6,995 bases of DNA. It comes from an uncultured Clostridia bacterium (GTDB lineage: Bacteria; Bacillota; Clostridia; Christensenellales; UBA1242). The notes under the pieces were generated by a model. It was not told where the DNA came from. It ran no database searches and was given only the letters and a program-made list of their open reading frames with translations. This document shows positions 1 to 5,881 of this stretch, one piece after another (the first letter of the stretch is position 1; each line of letters opens with the position of its first letter). Location of the stretch: the NCBI GenBank assembly GCA_947584775.1, contig CANPWT010000054.1, positions 1 to 6,995 of the forward strand, read 5' to 3'. The position numbers and the translations under genes are program-made.

Positions 1-296
1 AGTTAAAAAACGACATTGTTTGCCCGGTTTGCAAAACCAGCTTAAGGGAGTTCAATTCCACCCGCAAACTAGGCTGCCCAAATTGTTACGAGGTGTTTAG
101 AGATAGTTTAAACAAATTGCTTGCCCGCATTGCGCCAAACACATCGCACAAACAAGTGGTAACAAAAACCAGCAGCAAGGCCGACAAAATTTCCGCCCTA
201 AAAGCAGATTTAGCCAAGGCGGTTAAAGAAGAACGATATGAGGATGCAAGCAAAATTAAAAAGCAAATTCAAGCGTTGGAGGCGGAAAATGAATAA
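1..296 (+). CDS. mcsA: McsA-like zinc-finger/UVR-motif protein, 5'-truncated by window edge
   Basis: This is the C-terminal part of the activator protein encoded beside McsB and ClpC in Firmicutes. The frame is open from base 3, so the start lies outside the window; the GTG at 93 is an internal Val codon, not a start. Seen: two CxxC pairs (CPVC at 21-32 and CPNC at 75-86) that would bind one zinc ion, a linker, and a C-terminal UVR motif (roughly 198-284; residues such as KEERYEDASKIKKQI) of the kind found in UvrB, UvrC and the ClpC M-domain. McsA normally has two such zinc-binding units plus the UVR motif; only the last unit is visible. In Bacillus, McsA binds and activates the arginine kinase McsB and supports ClpC-dependent proteolysis of CtsR. 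The final codons overlap the start of the mcsB homologue by 8 nt. The identification is strong because motif order and gene context agree. Confidence 0.88.
   Translation, partial: LKNDIVCPVCKTSLREFNSTRKLGCPNCYEVFRDSLNKLLARIAPNTSHKQVVTKTSSKADKISALKADLAKAVKEERYEDASKIKKQIQALEAENE
278..282 (+). promoter_or_regulatory. Ribosome binding site of the mcsB homologue
   Basis: GGAGG lies inside the 3' end of mcsA, six bases before ATG 289. It decides the mcsB start: an upstream in-frame ATG at 238 would add 17 Lys/Arg-rich residues read from the mcsA UVR segment and has no such site at good spacing. Confidence 0.8.
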
Positions 297-1188
297 TGTT
301 GTTTTTACCCGAGTAAAGTTTTATAGAAATGTTAAAGATTATAAATTTACCCGCAAGTTAGAGCCAAATAAAAAGCAAGAAATTGAAAACCTTGTGTTAA
401 ACGCTGTAAACGGGCAGATGAGCATTGTTCAAAACCCAACGGCCGACCTTGCTAAAAGAAAACTTATTGAAACCAACAAGGCCTACATTTCCACCGACAA
501 TAAAATAAGTTTAAACCTTTTTGGTGACGAGCATTTAACCATAATTTCGTCCGCTTTTGGGCTAGATTTATCTGCTTTTAACAATGCAAAAGCGCTTGCA
601 GATATGCTTGGCAACAAAATTAGTTTAAGTTTTTCTGACCAATATGGTTATTTGATGAGCGATATCACCCACCTTGGCGCGGGCGTAAGTTTGGAGTGTG
701 AAGTAAATTTAAGTTCGCTTAAATCTATTGGCAAAATTGAACAAGTTAAACAAAATTTAACCAAACTTGGCTACACGTTAACCGAAACCGAACAAAAAAA
801 TATCTATTTAATAAAAACAAATTGCAACCTAGGTTTAAGCGAAACCGAATTGGTTGGCGATTTTGAAAAAACCATAAACAAAATTGTAGACCTAGAAACG
901 GAAAGCCTAAATATGTTAGATATAAATAAACATGACGAACTTGTAGATAAAGTTTATCGTAGCCTTGCAATTATGGGCTCGGCATATATGTTAAACACGG
1001 ACGAGTTAAATGTGTATATAACAAATTTACTAACCGGGTTAAATTTAGGCATTGTAAAAATTAAGCAAGAAGATTTATGCGCCCTGTTTGAACTAAGCAA
1101 AAACGATAGCGAATTTATTTCAGTTGCTCAGGCAAAAGAACTTGCCAAACAGGTAAAAAATATTATAAAAGGAGTGCAATATGTATAG
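289..1188 (+). CDS. mcsB: Diverged McsB homologue, probable arginine-kinase pseudoenzyme
   Basis: 299 aa, shorter than typical McsB (about 350-360). Position between mcsA and clpC and recognisable collinear segments (TRVKFYRN 7-14 for SSRIRLARN, GYLMSDITHLGAGV 120-133 for GYLTSCPTNVGTGL, DKVYRS 220-225, LGIVK 253-257) identify the family. Genuine McsB phosphorylates arginines on proteins to mark them for ClpCP. Here the aligned catalytic Cys (Cys167 in B. subtilis) is Asp125, the NEEDH motif is FGDEH (78-82), the RG-x2-GE substrate loop is shortened to about LTETEQKN (164-171), SRIR reads TRVK, and the RDxxRA phosphoarginine pocket is replaced near 278-290. The frame is intact over its full length, so this is a conserved coding gene, not decay. 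Inferred: a pseudokinase acting as adaptor or regulator of McsA/ClpC. The alignment is by eye, from memory of the Bacillus protein. Confidence 0.8.
   Translation: MNNVVFTRVKFYRNVKDYKFTRKLEPNKKQEIENLVLNAVNGQMSIVQNPTADLAKRKLIETNKAYISTDNKISLNLFGDEHLTIISSAFGLDLSAFNNAKALADMLGNKISLSFSDQYGYLMSDITHLGAGVSLECEVNLSSLKSIGKIEQVKQNLTKLGYTLTETEQKNIYLIKTNCNLGLSETELVGDFEKTINKIVDLETESLNMLDINKHDELVDKVYRSLAIMGSAYMLNTDELNVYITNLLTGLNLGIVKIKQEDLCALFELSKNDSEFISVAQAKELAKQVKNIIKGVQYV
1169..1174 (+). promoter_or_regulatory. Ribosome binding site of clpC
   Basis: AAGGAG stands six bases before ATG 1181 and lies within the last codons of the mcsB homologue. It supports the clpC start, which overlaps the mcsB stop (ATGTATAG, 1181-1188). 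Confidence 0.85.
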
Positions 1189-3652
1189 TTTAACAGATTC
1201 AGCAAACAAAGTAATTCAGGTTGCAACAAGTTATGCATCTAACCTTGCATGCGAAGTTGGAACAGAACATATTTTATACGCACTAACTAAAGTGGAAAGC
1301 AAATCTAAAAAATTGTTGTCCGCATATAGGGTGGACTCAAACATAGTAGAGCAAGTTTTGCAAAGCGTTGGCGCAAGCATGCCAACAAATGTTATAGAAT
1401 TAACTCCGCGCGTTAAGGAAATGCTAATAATAGCCAACAATGTGGCCAAAAAAACCCACAGCGCATACATTTCAACCGAACATCTTTTAATTGCCTTGCT
1501 TAGCCAAGAAGATAGTTTTGCAATCAATATTTTAGGCGGAATTTTAAAGGTTAATGTTTACGAAATGCGCAATCGAGCCATCTCGCTTTTAAACGCAGGT
1601 GAACAGGCATCAAGCCAATTTGATAGCAACAATTTCACCCAAGTTGGCTCGCTAAAAGGGGAAGGCGGCAACGCACAGAACAATTATCGCAGTGTACTGC
1701 CTGAAGAATTGCTAGAAATGGGCAGCGATTTAACCCTGCGCGCTAAAAATGGCAAAATAGACCCTATTATTGGCAGGGACGCTGAAATTGAACGCATGAT
1801 AGAAATCCTTTGCCGTAAAACAAAAAATAACCCCGTTTTAATTGGTGAAGCGGGCGTTGGTAAAACTGCCATTGTGGAGGGCTTGGCAAGACGAATTGTT
1901 AACAACGATGTGCCACTTTTCCTGCGAGGCAAAACCATTTATAGCCTAGATATTGGCGGGCTGATGGCTGGCACAAAATATCGTGGCAGTATGGAAGAAA
2001 AATTAAAAAACGCAATCGATTTAATTATAAACAACAAAAATATCATTGTGTTTATTGATGAAATTCACACCCTTGCCCAAGTTGGCAGCGAAAAAGGCGA
2101 GGCCAATCCGGCAGACATGTTAAAGCCTTATTTAGCACGTGGCGAAATGCAAACAATTGGCGCAACAACAACGGACGAATATAGGAAATATATTGAGCAA
2201 GATAAAGCATTAGAAAGGCGTTTTCAACCAATAACTGTTGACCCACCAACCGTGGAACAAACAATAGAAATTTTAAACGGCCTAAGGGAAAGTTACGAGG
2301 CTTTCCACAAGGTAAAAATAACCAGCCAGGCAATAAAAGCCGCCGCAGAACTAAGCGATAGATACATCCAAGATAGAAGTTTGCCCGATAAAGCAATCGA
2401 CCTTATTGACGAGGCAAGCAGCCGAGCAAAAGTTAAATCAAATTCAGAGCCAAGCGCGGTTAAAGACCTTAGTGCAAAGTTGGCAAAACTTAATGCGGAA
2501 AAGGATGAGGCCGTAAACGCGGAAGACTTCGAAAAAGCCAGCAAACTGCGCGATAAAATTAATAAATTAAAAGAAGAAATTGAACGCCTTAAAACCCAAC
2601 CGTACGACGACAATAAAATTGTGGAAATTAACGAGCACGACATCGCCGAGGTTGTTTCTAAATGGACAAATATTCCATTAACAAAATTAACCGAGGGCGA
2701 GGCAGAAAAACTTTTGCACCTAGAAAAAACATTGTCTGAAAGGGTTAAAGGGCAGGATGAGGCAGTAAACAAAGTGGCAAAAGCCATAAGGCGAAGCCGT
2801 ATTGGCATACGCGACCCTCGCCGTCCAATTGGCAGTTTCTTATTCTTAGGCTCAACGGGTGTTGGTAAAACCGAATTAAGTAAAGCGCTTGCCGAAGCAC
2901 TTTTTGATGACGAAAATAAAATTATTCGCCTTGACATGAGCGAATTTATGGAAGCGCATAGCGTTTCTAAACTTATTGGTAGCCCGCCCGGATATGTTGG
3001 CTTTGACGATGGCGGACAGTTAACCGAACAGGTGCGTAGAAAGCCATACAGCGTTGTGCTGTTTGACGAAATTGAAAAAGCACATCCAGAAGTGTTCAAT
3101 ATGTTGCTTCAAATTTTAGATGACGGCAGATTAACCGTCATTCATGGCAAAGTTGTAAGTTTTAAAAACACAATAATAATTTTAACTTCAAACATTGCAA
3201 GCGACAAAATTAACAAAACCAAAGTAGATTTAGGCTTTAACGATGGCAACGTATCCAGCAAAACAGACAACATTATGGACGAACTTAAAAAATATTTCAG
3301 GCCAGAATTAATTAACCGTATCGATAACATTGTGGTGTTCAACAAATTAAGTGCAAATGTAATGAAAGACATTGCTAAAAAGATGCTTGCAGACTTAAAC
3401 AAAAATTTAAAACAAAGCAATATAGAACTAAAATTTACCACAAGCGCATTAAATTACCTTGTTAAAAACGGCACTAATGACGATTTTGGCGCGCGCCCAT
3501 TAAAAAGGCTTATTACAACCAAAATAGAGGACGAACTTGCAGATAAAATGTTGCGTGGCGAAGTTAAATCGGGCGACCAACTTTTAGTAGATTGCAAAAA
3601 CGATAAATTGGTGTTTTTAACAAAACAAGATAAACAAACAGACGAACAATAA
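1181..3652 (+). CDS. clpC: ClpC AAA+ unfoldase of the ClpCP protease
   Basis: 823 aa, close to the usual 810-820. ClpC unfolds substrates with ATP and feeds them to the ClpP peptidase in the cytoplasm. Domains in order: N-domain with two Clp repeats (about 1-140) carrying GTEHIL (Glu29) and STEHLL (Glu100), equivalents of the Glu32 and Glu106 that bind phosphoarginine in B. subtilis ClpC. D1 AAA+ has Walker A GEAGVGKT (222-229), pore loop GTKYRG (264-269) and Walker B Asp293-Glu294. A coiled-coil M-domain with a UVR motif (about 428-470, including EDFEKASKLRD) is typical of ClpC and absent from ClpA. D2 AAA+ has Walker A GSTGVGKT (557-564), pore loop GYVG (604-607) and Walker B Asp629-Glu630. 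The LGF loop at 684-686 is the ClpP-docking signature, which rules out ClpB. No key residue is missing. It is last in the operon; its TAA runs into the terminator stem. Confidence 0.97.
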   Translation: MYSLTDSANKVIQVATSYASNLACEVGTEHILYALTKVESKSKKLLSAYRVDSNIVEQVLQSVGASMPTNVIELTPRVKEMLIIANNVAKKTHSAYISTEHLLIALLSQEDSFAINILGGILKVNVYEMRNRAISLLNAGEQASSQFDSNNFTQVGSLKGEGGNAQNNYRSVLPEELLEMGSDLTLRAKNGKIDPIIGRDAEIERMIEILCRKTKNNPVLIGEAGVGKTAIVEGLARRIVNNDVPLFLRGKTIYSLDIGGLMAGTKYRGSMEEKLKNAIDLIINNKNIIVFIDEIHTLAQVGSEKGEANPADMLKPYLARGEMQTIGATTTDEYRKYIEQDKALERRFQPITVDPPTVEQTIEILNGLRESYEAFHKVKITSQAIKAAAELSDRYIQDRSLPDKAIDLIDEASSRAKVKSNSEPSAVKDLSAKLAKLNAEKDEAVNAEDFEKASKLRDKINKLKEEIERLKTQPYDDNKIVEINEHDIAEVVSKWTNIPLTKLTEGEAEKLLHLEKTLSERVKGQDEAVNKVAKAIRRSRIGIRDPRRPIGSFLFLGSTGVGKTELSKALAEALFDDENKIIRLDMSEFMEAHSVSKLIGSPPGYVGFDDGGQLTEQVRRKPYSVVLFDEIEKAHPEVFNMLLQILDDGRLTVIHGKVVSFKNTIIILTSNIASDKINKTKVDLGFNDGNVSSKTDNIMDELKKYFRPELINRIDNIVVFNKLSANVMKDIAKKMLADLNKNLKQSNIELKFTTSALNYLVKNGTNDDFGARPLKRLITTKIEDELADKMLRGEVKSGDQLLVDCKNDKLVFLTKQDKQTDEQ

Positions 3653-3684
3653 AAAATAAATCCACTTTTGTGGGTTTATTTTTT
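3651..3684. terminator. Bidirectional intrinsic terminator between clpC and the convergent ABC-like gene
   Basis: An inverted repeat with 15-bp arms (3651-3665 and 3670-3684, one G-T wobble) and a 4-base TTTT loop. The A-tract on the left and T-tract on the right give a U-tract in both directions. The clpC stop codon (3650-3652) enters the left arm and the stop of the minus-strand gene (3676-3678) lies inside the right arm. The wobble becomes an A-C mismatch in minus-strand RNA, so the hairpin is somewhat better for clpC. Confidence 0.9.
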
Positions 3685-4350
3685 AACTACGCCATTTTCA
3701 ATCTCAATACGCTTAAAATCGGCGTAACAATTTCTATTTGTGTCCGCACACGCAGTTGCAATAACTTTGCTATCTTTTGCCATTTTGCTAATTAGGTCTT
3801 CGGCAATAGGTATTAAATTGTTTGTTAAACCATCAAACACATCTTCTATCAAAATATATTTTGGCTTCCTCAATTTAATTCTTATTAAGGCAATAATTTT
3901 TTTGTCCGCTGGGCTTAAAAATTTTACTTTCAAATTTAAAAGGTCAACATTTTTATTTTCTGGCGTTTGATAAAAATCTAAATAATTTTTTAAATTTAAC
4001 TCATTTATTTCATTAAAAACAAGGTTTTTTGCCGTGTTTTTGTCAATTTTTCTAATTTTTAGCGGATAAATTAAATTTTGAATAACCGTTTTATTTTCAA
4101 ATAAATATATTTCTTTTGGCAAAAATCCAACATTTAAATCCTTGTCCTTAATGCTAAAAATGTTTTTGTTGTCAATAAAAATTTCCCCTTTGGTGGGCTT
4201 TTCAAATTTACAAATTAAGCGCAAAAACGAGGATGAATATAATCTATCGCTCGATATTAAAAGCGTGTTGCCATCAATTTTTTCGTTAATGTTGTAAAGG
4301 GTAAAAAACTCGCTAAAATGTTGCAAAAATAAATTTTTAAATTCAATCAT
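3676..4350 (-). CDS. ABC-ATPase-like protein with altered nucleotide-binding motifs
   Basis: 224 aa, the size of a single ABC nucleotide-binding domain. The N-terminus (MIEFKNLF), the segment LRLICKFEKPTKGEIFIDNKNI (43-64), ENKTVIQNLIYPLKIR (85-100) and the RKPKYILIEDVFDGL stretch (161-175) follow ABC ATPase spacing closely. Every core motif is changed, however. The Walker A position reads SSDRLYSSS (33-41) with no Gly-Lys-Ser/Thr, the Q-loop Gln is replaced around LPKE (77-80), the signature LSGGQ is LSPADKK (145-151), the Walker B Asp-Glu pair is Glu169-Asp170, and the H-switch His is missing from TACADTNR (199-206). ATP hydrolysis is therefore unlikely. No membrane partner is encoded nearby. 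It is the last gene of a minus-strand unit, 22 nt after the protease gene, and no clear ribosome binding site precedes ATG 4350. The open frame argues for a retained protein of unknown role. Confidence 0.75.
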   Translation of the reverse strand: MIEFKNLFLQHFSEFFTLYNINEKIDGNTLLISSDRLYSSSFLRLICKFEKPTKGEIFIDNKNIFSIKDKDLNVGFLPKEIYLFENKTVIQNLIYPLKIRKIDKNTAKNLVFNEINELNLKNYLDFYQTPENKNVDLLNLKVKFLSPADKKIIALIRIKLRKPKYILIEDVFDGLTNNLIPIAEDLISKMAKDSKVIATACADTNRNCYADFKRIEIENGVVKK

Positions 4351-4372
4351 AAATTTATTTTAACATAAATTG

Positions 4373-5515
4373 TTAAAATTGAACACTGTTTGGCACCTTT
4401 ATATCACTAAATTTGCCAAAATTTATGTAACCTGCGCCCTCATTATCTACATTTCCCGTTAATTTTGTGCAGTTAGATAAAATAAGTTTTTTAATTGCTA
4501 TATTGTTTAATTTTGGGTAGCGCGATTTTACATCGGCACAAATTCCCGCCACAATTGGGGTGGCAACGCTTGTTCCGCTCATTTCACAATAAAAGGGAAG
4601 ACCATTATTGCAAGAAGTTAAATTTACAGCAGGCGCAATTAAATCGGGCTTGTGGCCGTACATCGTTGGCCCGCGGCTGCTAAACGGTGCTACTGCCAAA
4701 TTTTGTTTGTCTAAGCCGCCCACGGTAATAATGTATGGGTTGTTGCCCGGGGATTTTATTGTTTGCTCGTTTGGGCCGCTGTTTCCTGCCGCTGCAACAA
4801 TTGTAATTCCGCGCTTCCAAAGCGCTTCCGCACCGTGCGAAAGTGGGTCAAATTTGCTGGCAAAATCCGCGCCAAAACTCATACACACCACACTGATATT
4901 ATAAACTTTGCAGTTCTCATACACCCATTGCATGGCGTCCAAAATTAAATTGCTATCGCTGTTGCCTTCGCTGTTTAGCGCTTTAATAACAATCATGTTT
5001 GCGCGCGGGCTAAACCCAATGTTGCTTTTGTTAACAACCCCGGCCGAACAAGCAACACCCGCAACAAAAGTGCCATGTCCGTTGTCGTCATAAGGGGTGA
5101 GGCGGTGGTTAACTAAATCTATAAATTTAATAATTCTATTTTTAGGCAAAATAAAATCTAGGTGCGGGTAAATGCCCGTATCTATAAAACAAATTGTTTG
5201 GTTTTGCCCCAAAAATTTTCCATTTGTTAAATTATGTAAATTTACAAATTTATTTTCCTCCTTACAAAATTTAACAATGGGCGAGTCGAAAATATATTTA
5301 ACATCTTCGTTGTCCGATAAAATGCTAATATCAAAAAAATCGGCAAGCAGGCAAAAACAATTTGCAAACCGATATGCGCAATATTTGTATTTATATTTTT
5401 CCAAAAAAAGTTTGGTGTTAAAAAAGTTGTTAGTGCTAACAAAAATTTTTTGTTTGTTTAACCCTAACGCGCTAACCGAATTTAAAAGTCGCTTGCTAAT
5501 TTTGCTTAAATTCAT
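4373..5515 (-). CDS. Intracellular subtilisin-like serine protease (S8 family, AprX-like)
   Basis: 380 aa. The peptidase S8 catalytic triad is intact: Asp112 in IDTGIYPH, His147 in NGHGTFVAG and Ser316 in SGTSVATP. The oxyanion Asn245 sits in AAAGNSGP. SPG (255-257), SSRGPT (279-284) and KPDLIAPA (289-296) are also typical. A region of about 100 residues precedes the catalytic domain and resembles an inhibitor/propeptide-like segment (KYIFDSPIVKF near 73-83). There is no signal peptide, membrane segment or cell-wall anchor, and there are twelve cysteines, which fits a cytoplasmic enzyme such as Bacillus AprX. The start ATG shares one base with the stop of the upstream 94-aa gene (TAATG), so the two are probably translationally coupled; no strong ribosome binding site is seen. 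Physiological substrate unknown. Confidence 0.92.
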   Translation of the reverse strand: MNLSKISKRLLNSVSALGLNKQKIFVSTNNFFNTKLFLEKYKYKYCAYRFANCFCLLADFFDISILSDNEDVKYIFDSPIVKFCKEENKFVNLHNLTNGKFLGQNQTICFIDTGIYPHLDFILPKNRIIKFIDLVNHRLTPYDDNGHGTFVAGVACSAGVVNKSNIGFSPRANMIVIKALNSEGNSDSNLILDAMQWVYENCKVYNISVVCMSFGADFASKFDPLSHGAEALWKRGITIVAAAGNSGPNEQTIKSPGNNPYIITVGGLDKQNLAVAPFSSRGPTMYGHKPDLIAPAVNLTSCNNGLPFYCEMSGTSVATPIVAGICADVKSRYPKLNNIAIKKLILSNCTKLTGNVDNEGAGYINFGKFSDIKVPNSVQF

Positions 5516-5799
5516 TAATCTTTAATCGCCTTAATTAAATTATCTAGCATTTCATTTTGTTCCTTGTTTAAAAATGGGGAAAGGGTAGATTTTAAATTGA
5601 CAAGCGATTCATCAGTAAGTTTTCCGGCCTGTTTTAATTTTCCCGCTTCCATAATAAGGTTTCTCATTAAATCCTGCTGGTCCATATCTTTATACTTGTT
5701 AATAATCTCGGCATATTCGTCAACTTTTTCCTTATTGTTGTTTAAAATTTCCTCGCTATTTTTGTTGTTTTTAACAAAAGTTTTAAAATCTCTTGGCAT
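5515..5799 (-). CDS. Small helical protein of unknown function
   Basis: 94 aa from ATG 5799 (MPRDFKTFVKNNK). This start is chosen because GGAG stands six bases upstream; a longer reading from TTG 5814 would translate through that site. The protein is charged and rich in Lys, Glu, Asn and Leu, with no cysteine, no signal peptide and no membrane segment. It reads as several amphipathic helices: about 15-40, DMDQQDLMRNLIMEAGKLKQ (43-62), then a segment around SLVNLKSTLSPFLNKEQNEMLDNLIKAIK to the end. I do not recognise the family, although small proteins of this general look are common in Clostridia. It is first in the minus-strand unit and overlaps the protease gene by one base, so it could be a partner or substrate of that protease; this is inference from position only. 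Confidence 0.8.
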   Translation of the reverse strand: MPRDFKTFVKNNKNSEEILNNNKEKVDEYAEIINKYKDMDQQDLMRNLIMEAGKLKQAGKLTDESLVNLKSTLSPFLNKEQNEMLDNLIKAIKD

Positions 5800-5805
5800 A
5801 TTTAA

Positions 5806-5809
5806 CTCC
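5806..5809 (-). promoter_or_regulatory. Ribosome binding site of the 94-aa protein gene
   Basis: On the minus strand TTGGAG precedes ATG 5799; the GGAG core ends six bases before it. This fixes the start downstream of the alternative TTG at 5814. Confidence 0.75.
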
Positions 5810-5813
5810 AACA

Positions 5814-5876
5814 ATAATTATGCAAACTTTTTTATTTTAGTTACTGGTACAAATACTTTTTTCATTGCATAAATAT
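5814..5876. promoter_or_regulatory. Divergent control region with a 12-bp inverted repeat
   Basis: The 82-nt gap between the divergent starts (5799 minus, 5882 plus) holds TTGCATAATTAT on the minus strand (5814-5825) and TTGCATAAATAT on the plus strand (5865-5876), identical at 11 of 12 positions, with 39 nt between the arms. Each arm points toward the gene it precedes. If CATAAT/CATAAA acts as a -10 element, transcription would start about 11 nt before ATG 5799 (just ahead of its GGAG) and almost at ATG 5882, which has no ribosome binding site. A dimeric operator is the alternative. The CATA core loosely recalls mother-cell sporulation sigma -10 boxes, but no matching -35 was found. Confidence 0.5.
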
Positions 5877-5881
5877 GTATT

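Noticed and set aside
238..288. Upstream ATG at 238 as the start of the mcsB homologue
   Set aside because: It would read a basic peptide out of frame through the conserved mcsA UVR segment, and the well-spaced GGAGG at 278-282 points to ATG 289.
93..296. GTG 93 as the start of a short separate protein
   Set aside because: The frame is open upstream and encodes the CxxC pairs of McsA, so this is the tail of a longer gene cut by the window edge.
2293..3099. 268-codon open frame on the minus strand opposite clpC
   Set aside because: It is Ser/Leu-rich, has no recognisable motif and lies wholly opposite conserved AAA+ coding sequence; it is a codon-bias shadow.
3942..3947. GGTCAA resembling half of a CtsR operator
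   Set aside because: CtsR boxes are tandem heptads (GGTCAAA-x3-GGTCAAA) in promoters; this is a single half-site inside the ABC-like coding region.
289..4350. The McsB-like and ABC-like genes as decaying pseudogenes
   Set aside because: Both have full uninterrupted frames of near-family length, and the McsB gene keeps precise translational coupling; altered motifs alone do not show decay.
4608..5525. Several plus-strand open frames of 60-117 codons opposite the subtilase gene
   Set aside because: All lie antisense to an intact S8 protease, lack ribosome binding sites and show no family features.
5800..5814. TTG 5814 as the start of the 94-aa protein
   Set aside because: The extra five codons contain the GGAG site that serves ATG 5799.
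5800..5881. Firm assignment of the divergent region to a sporulation sigma factor
   Set aside because: The CATA cores match only part of the sigma-E or sigma-K -10 consensus and no convincing -35 element was found at the right spacing.
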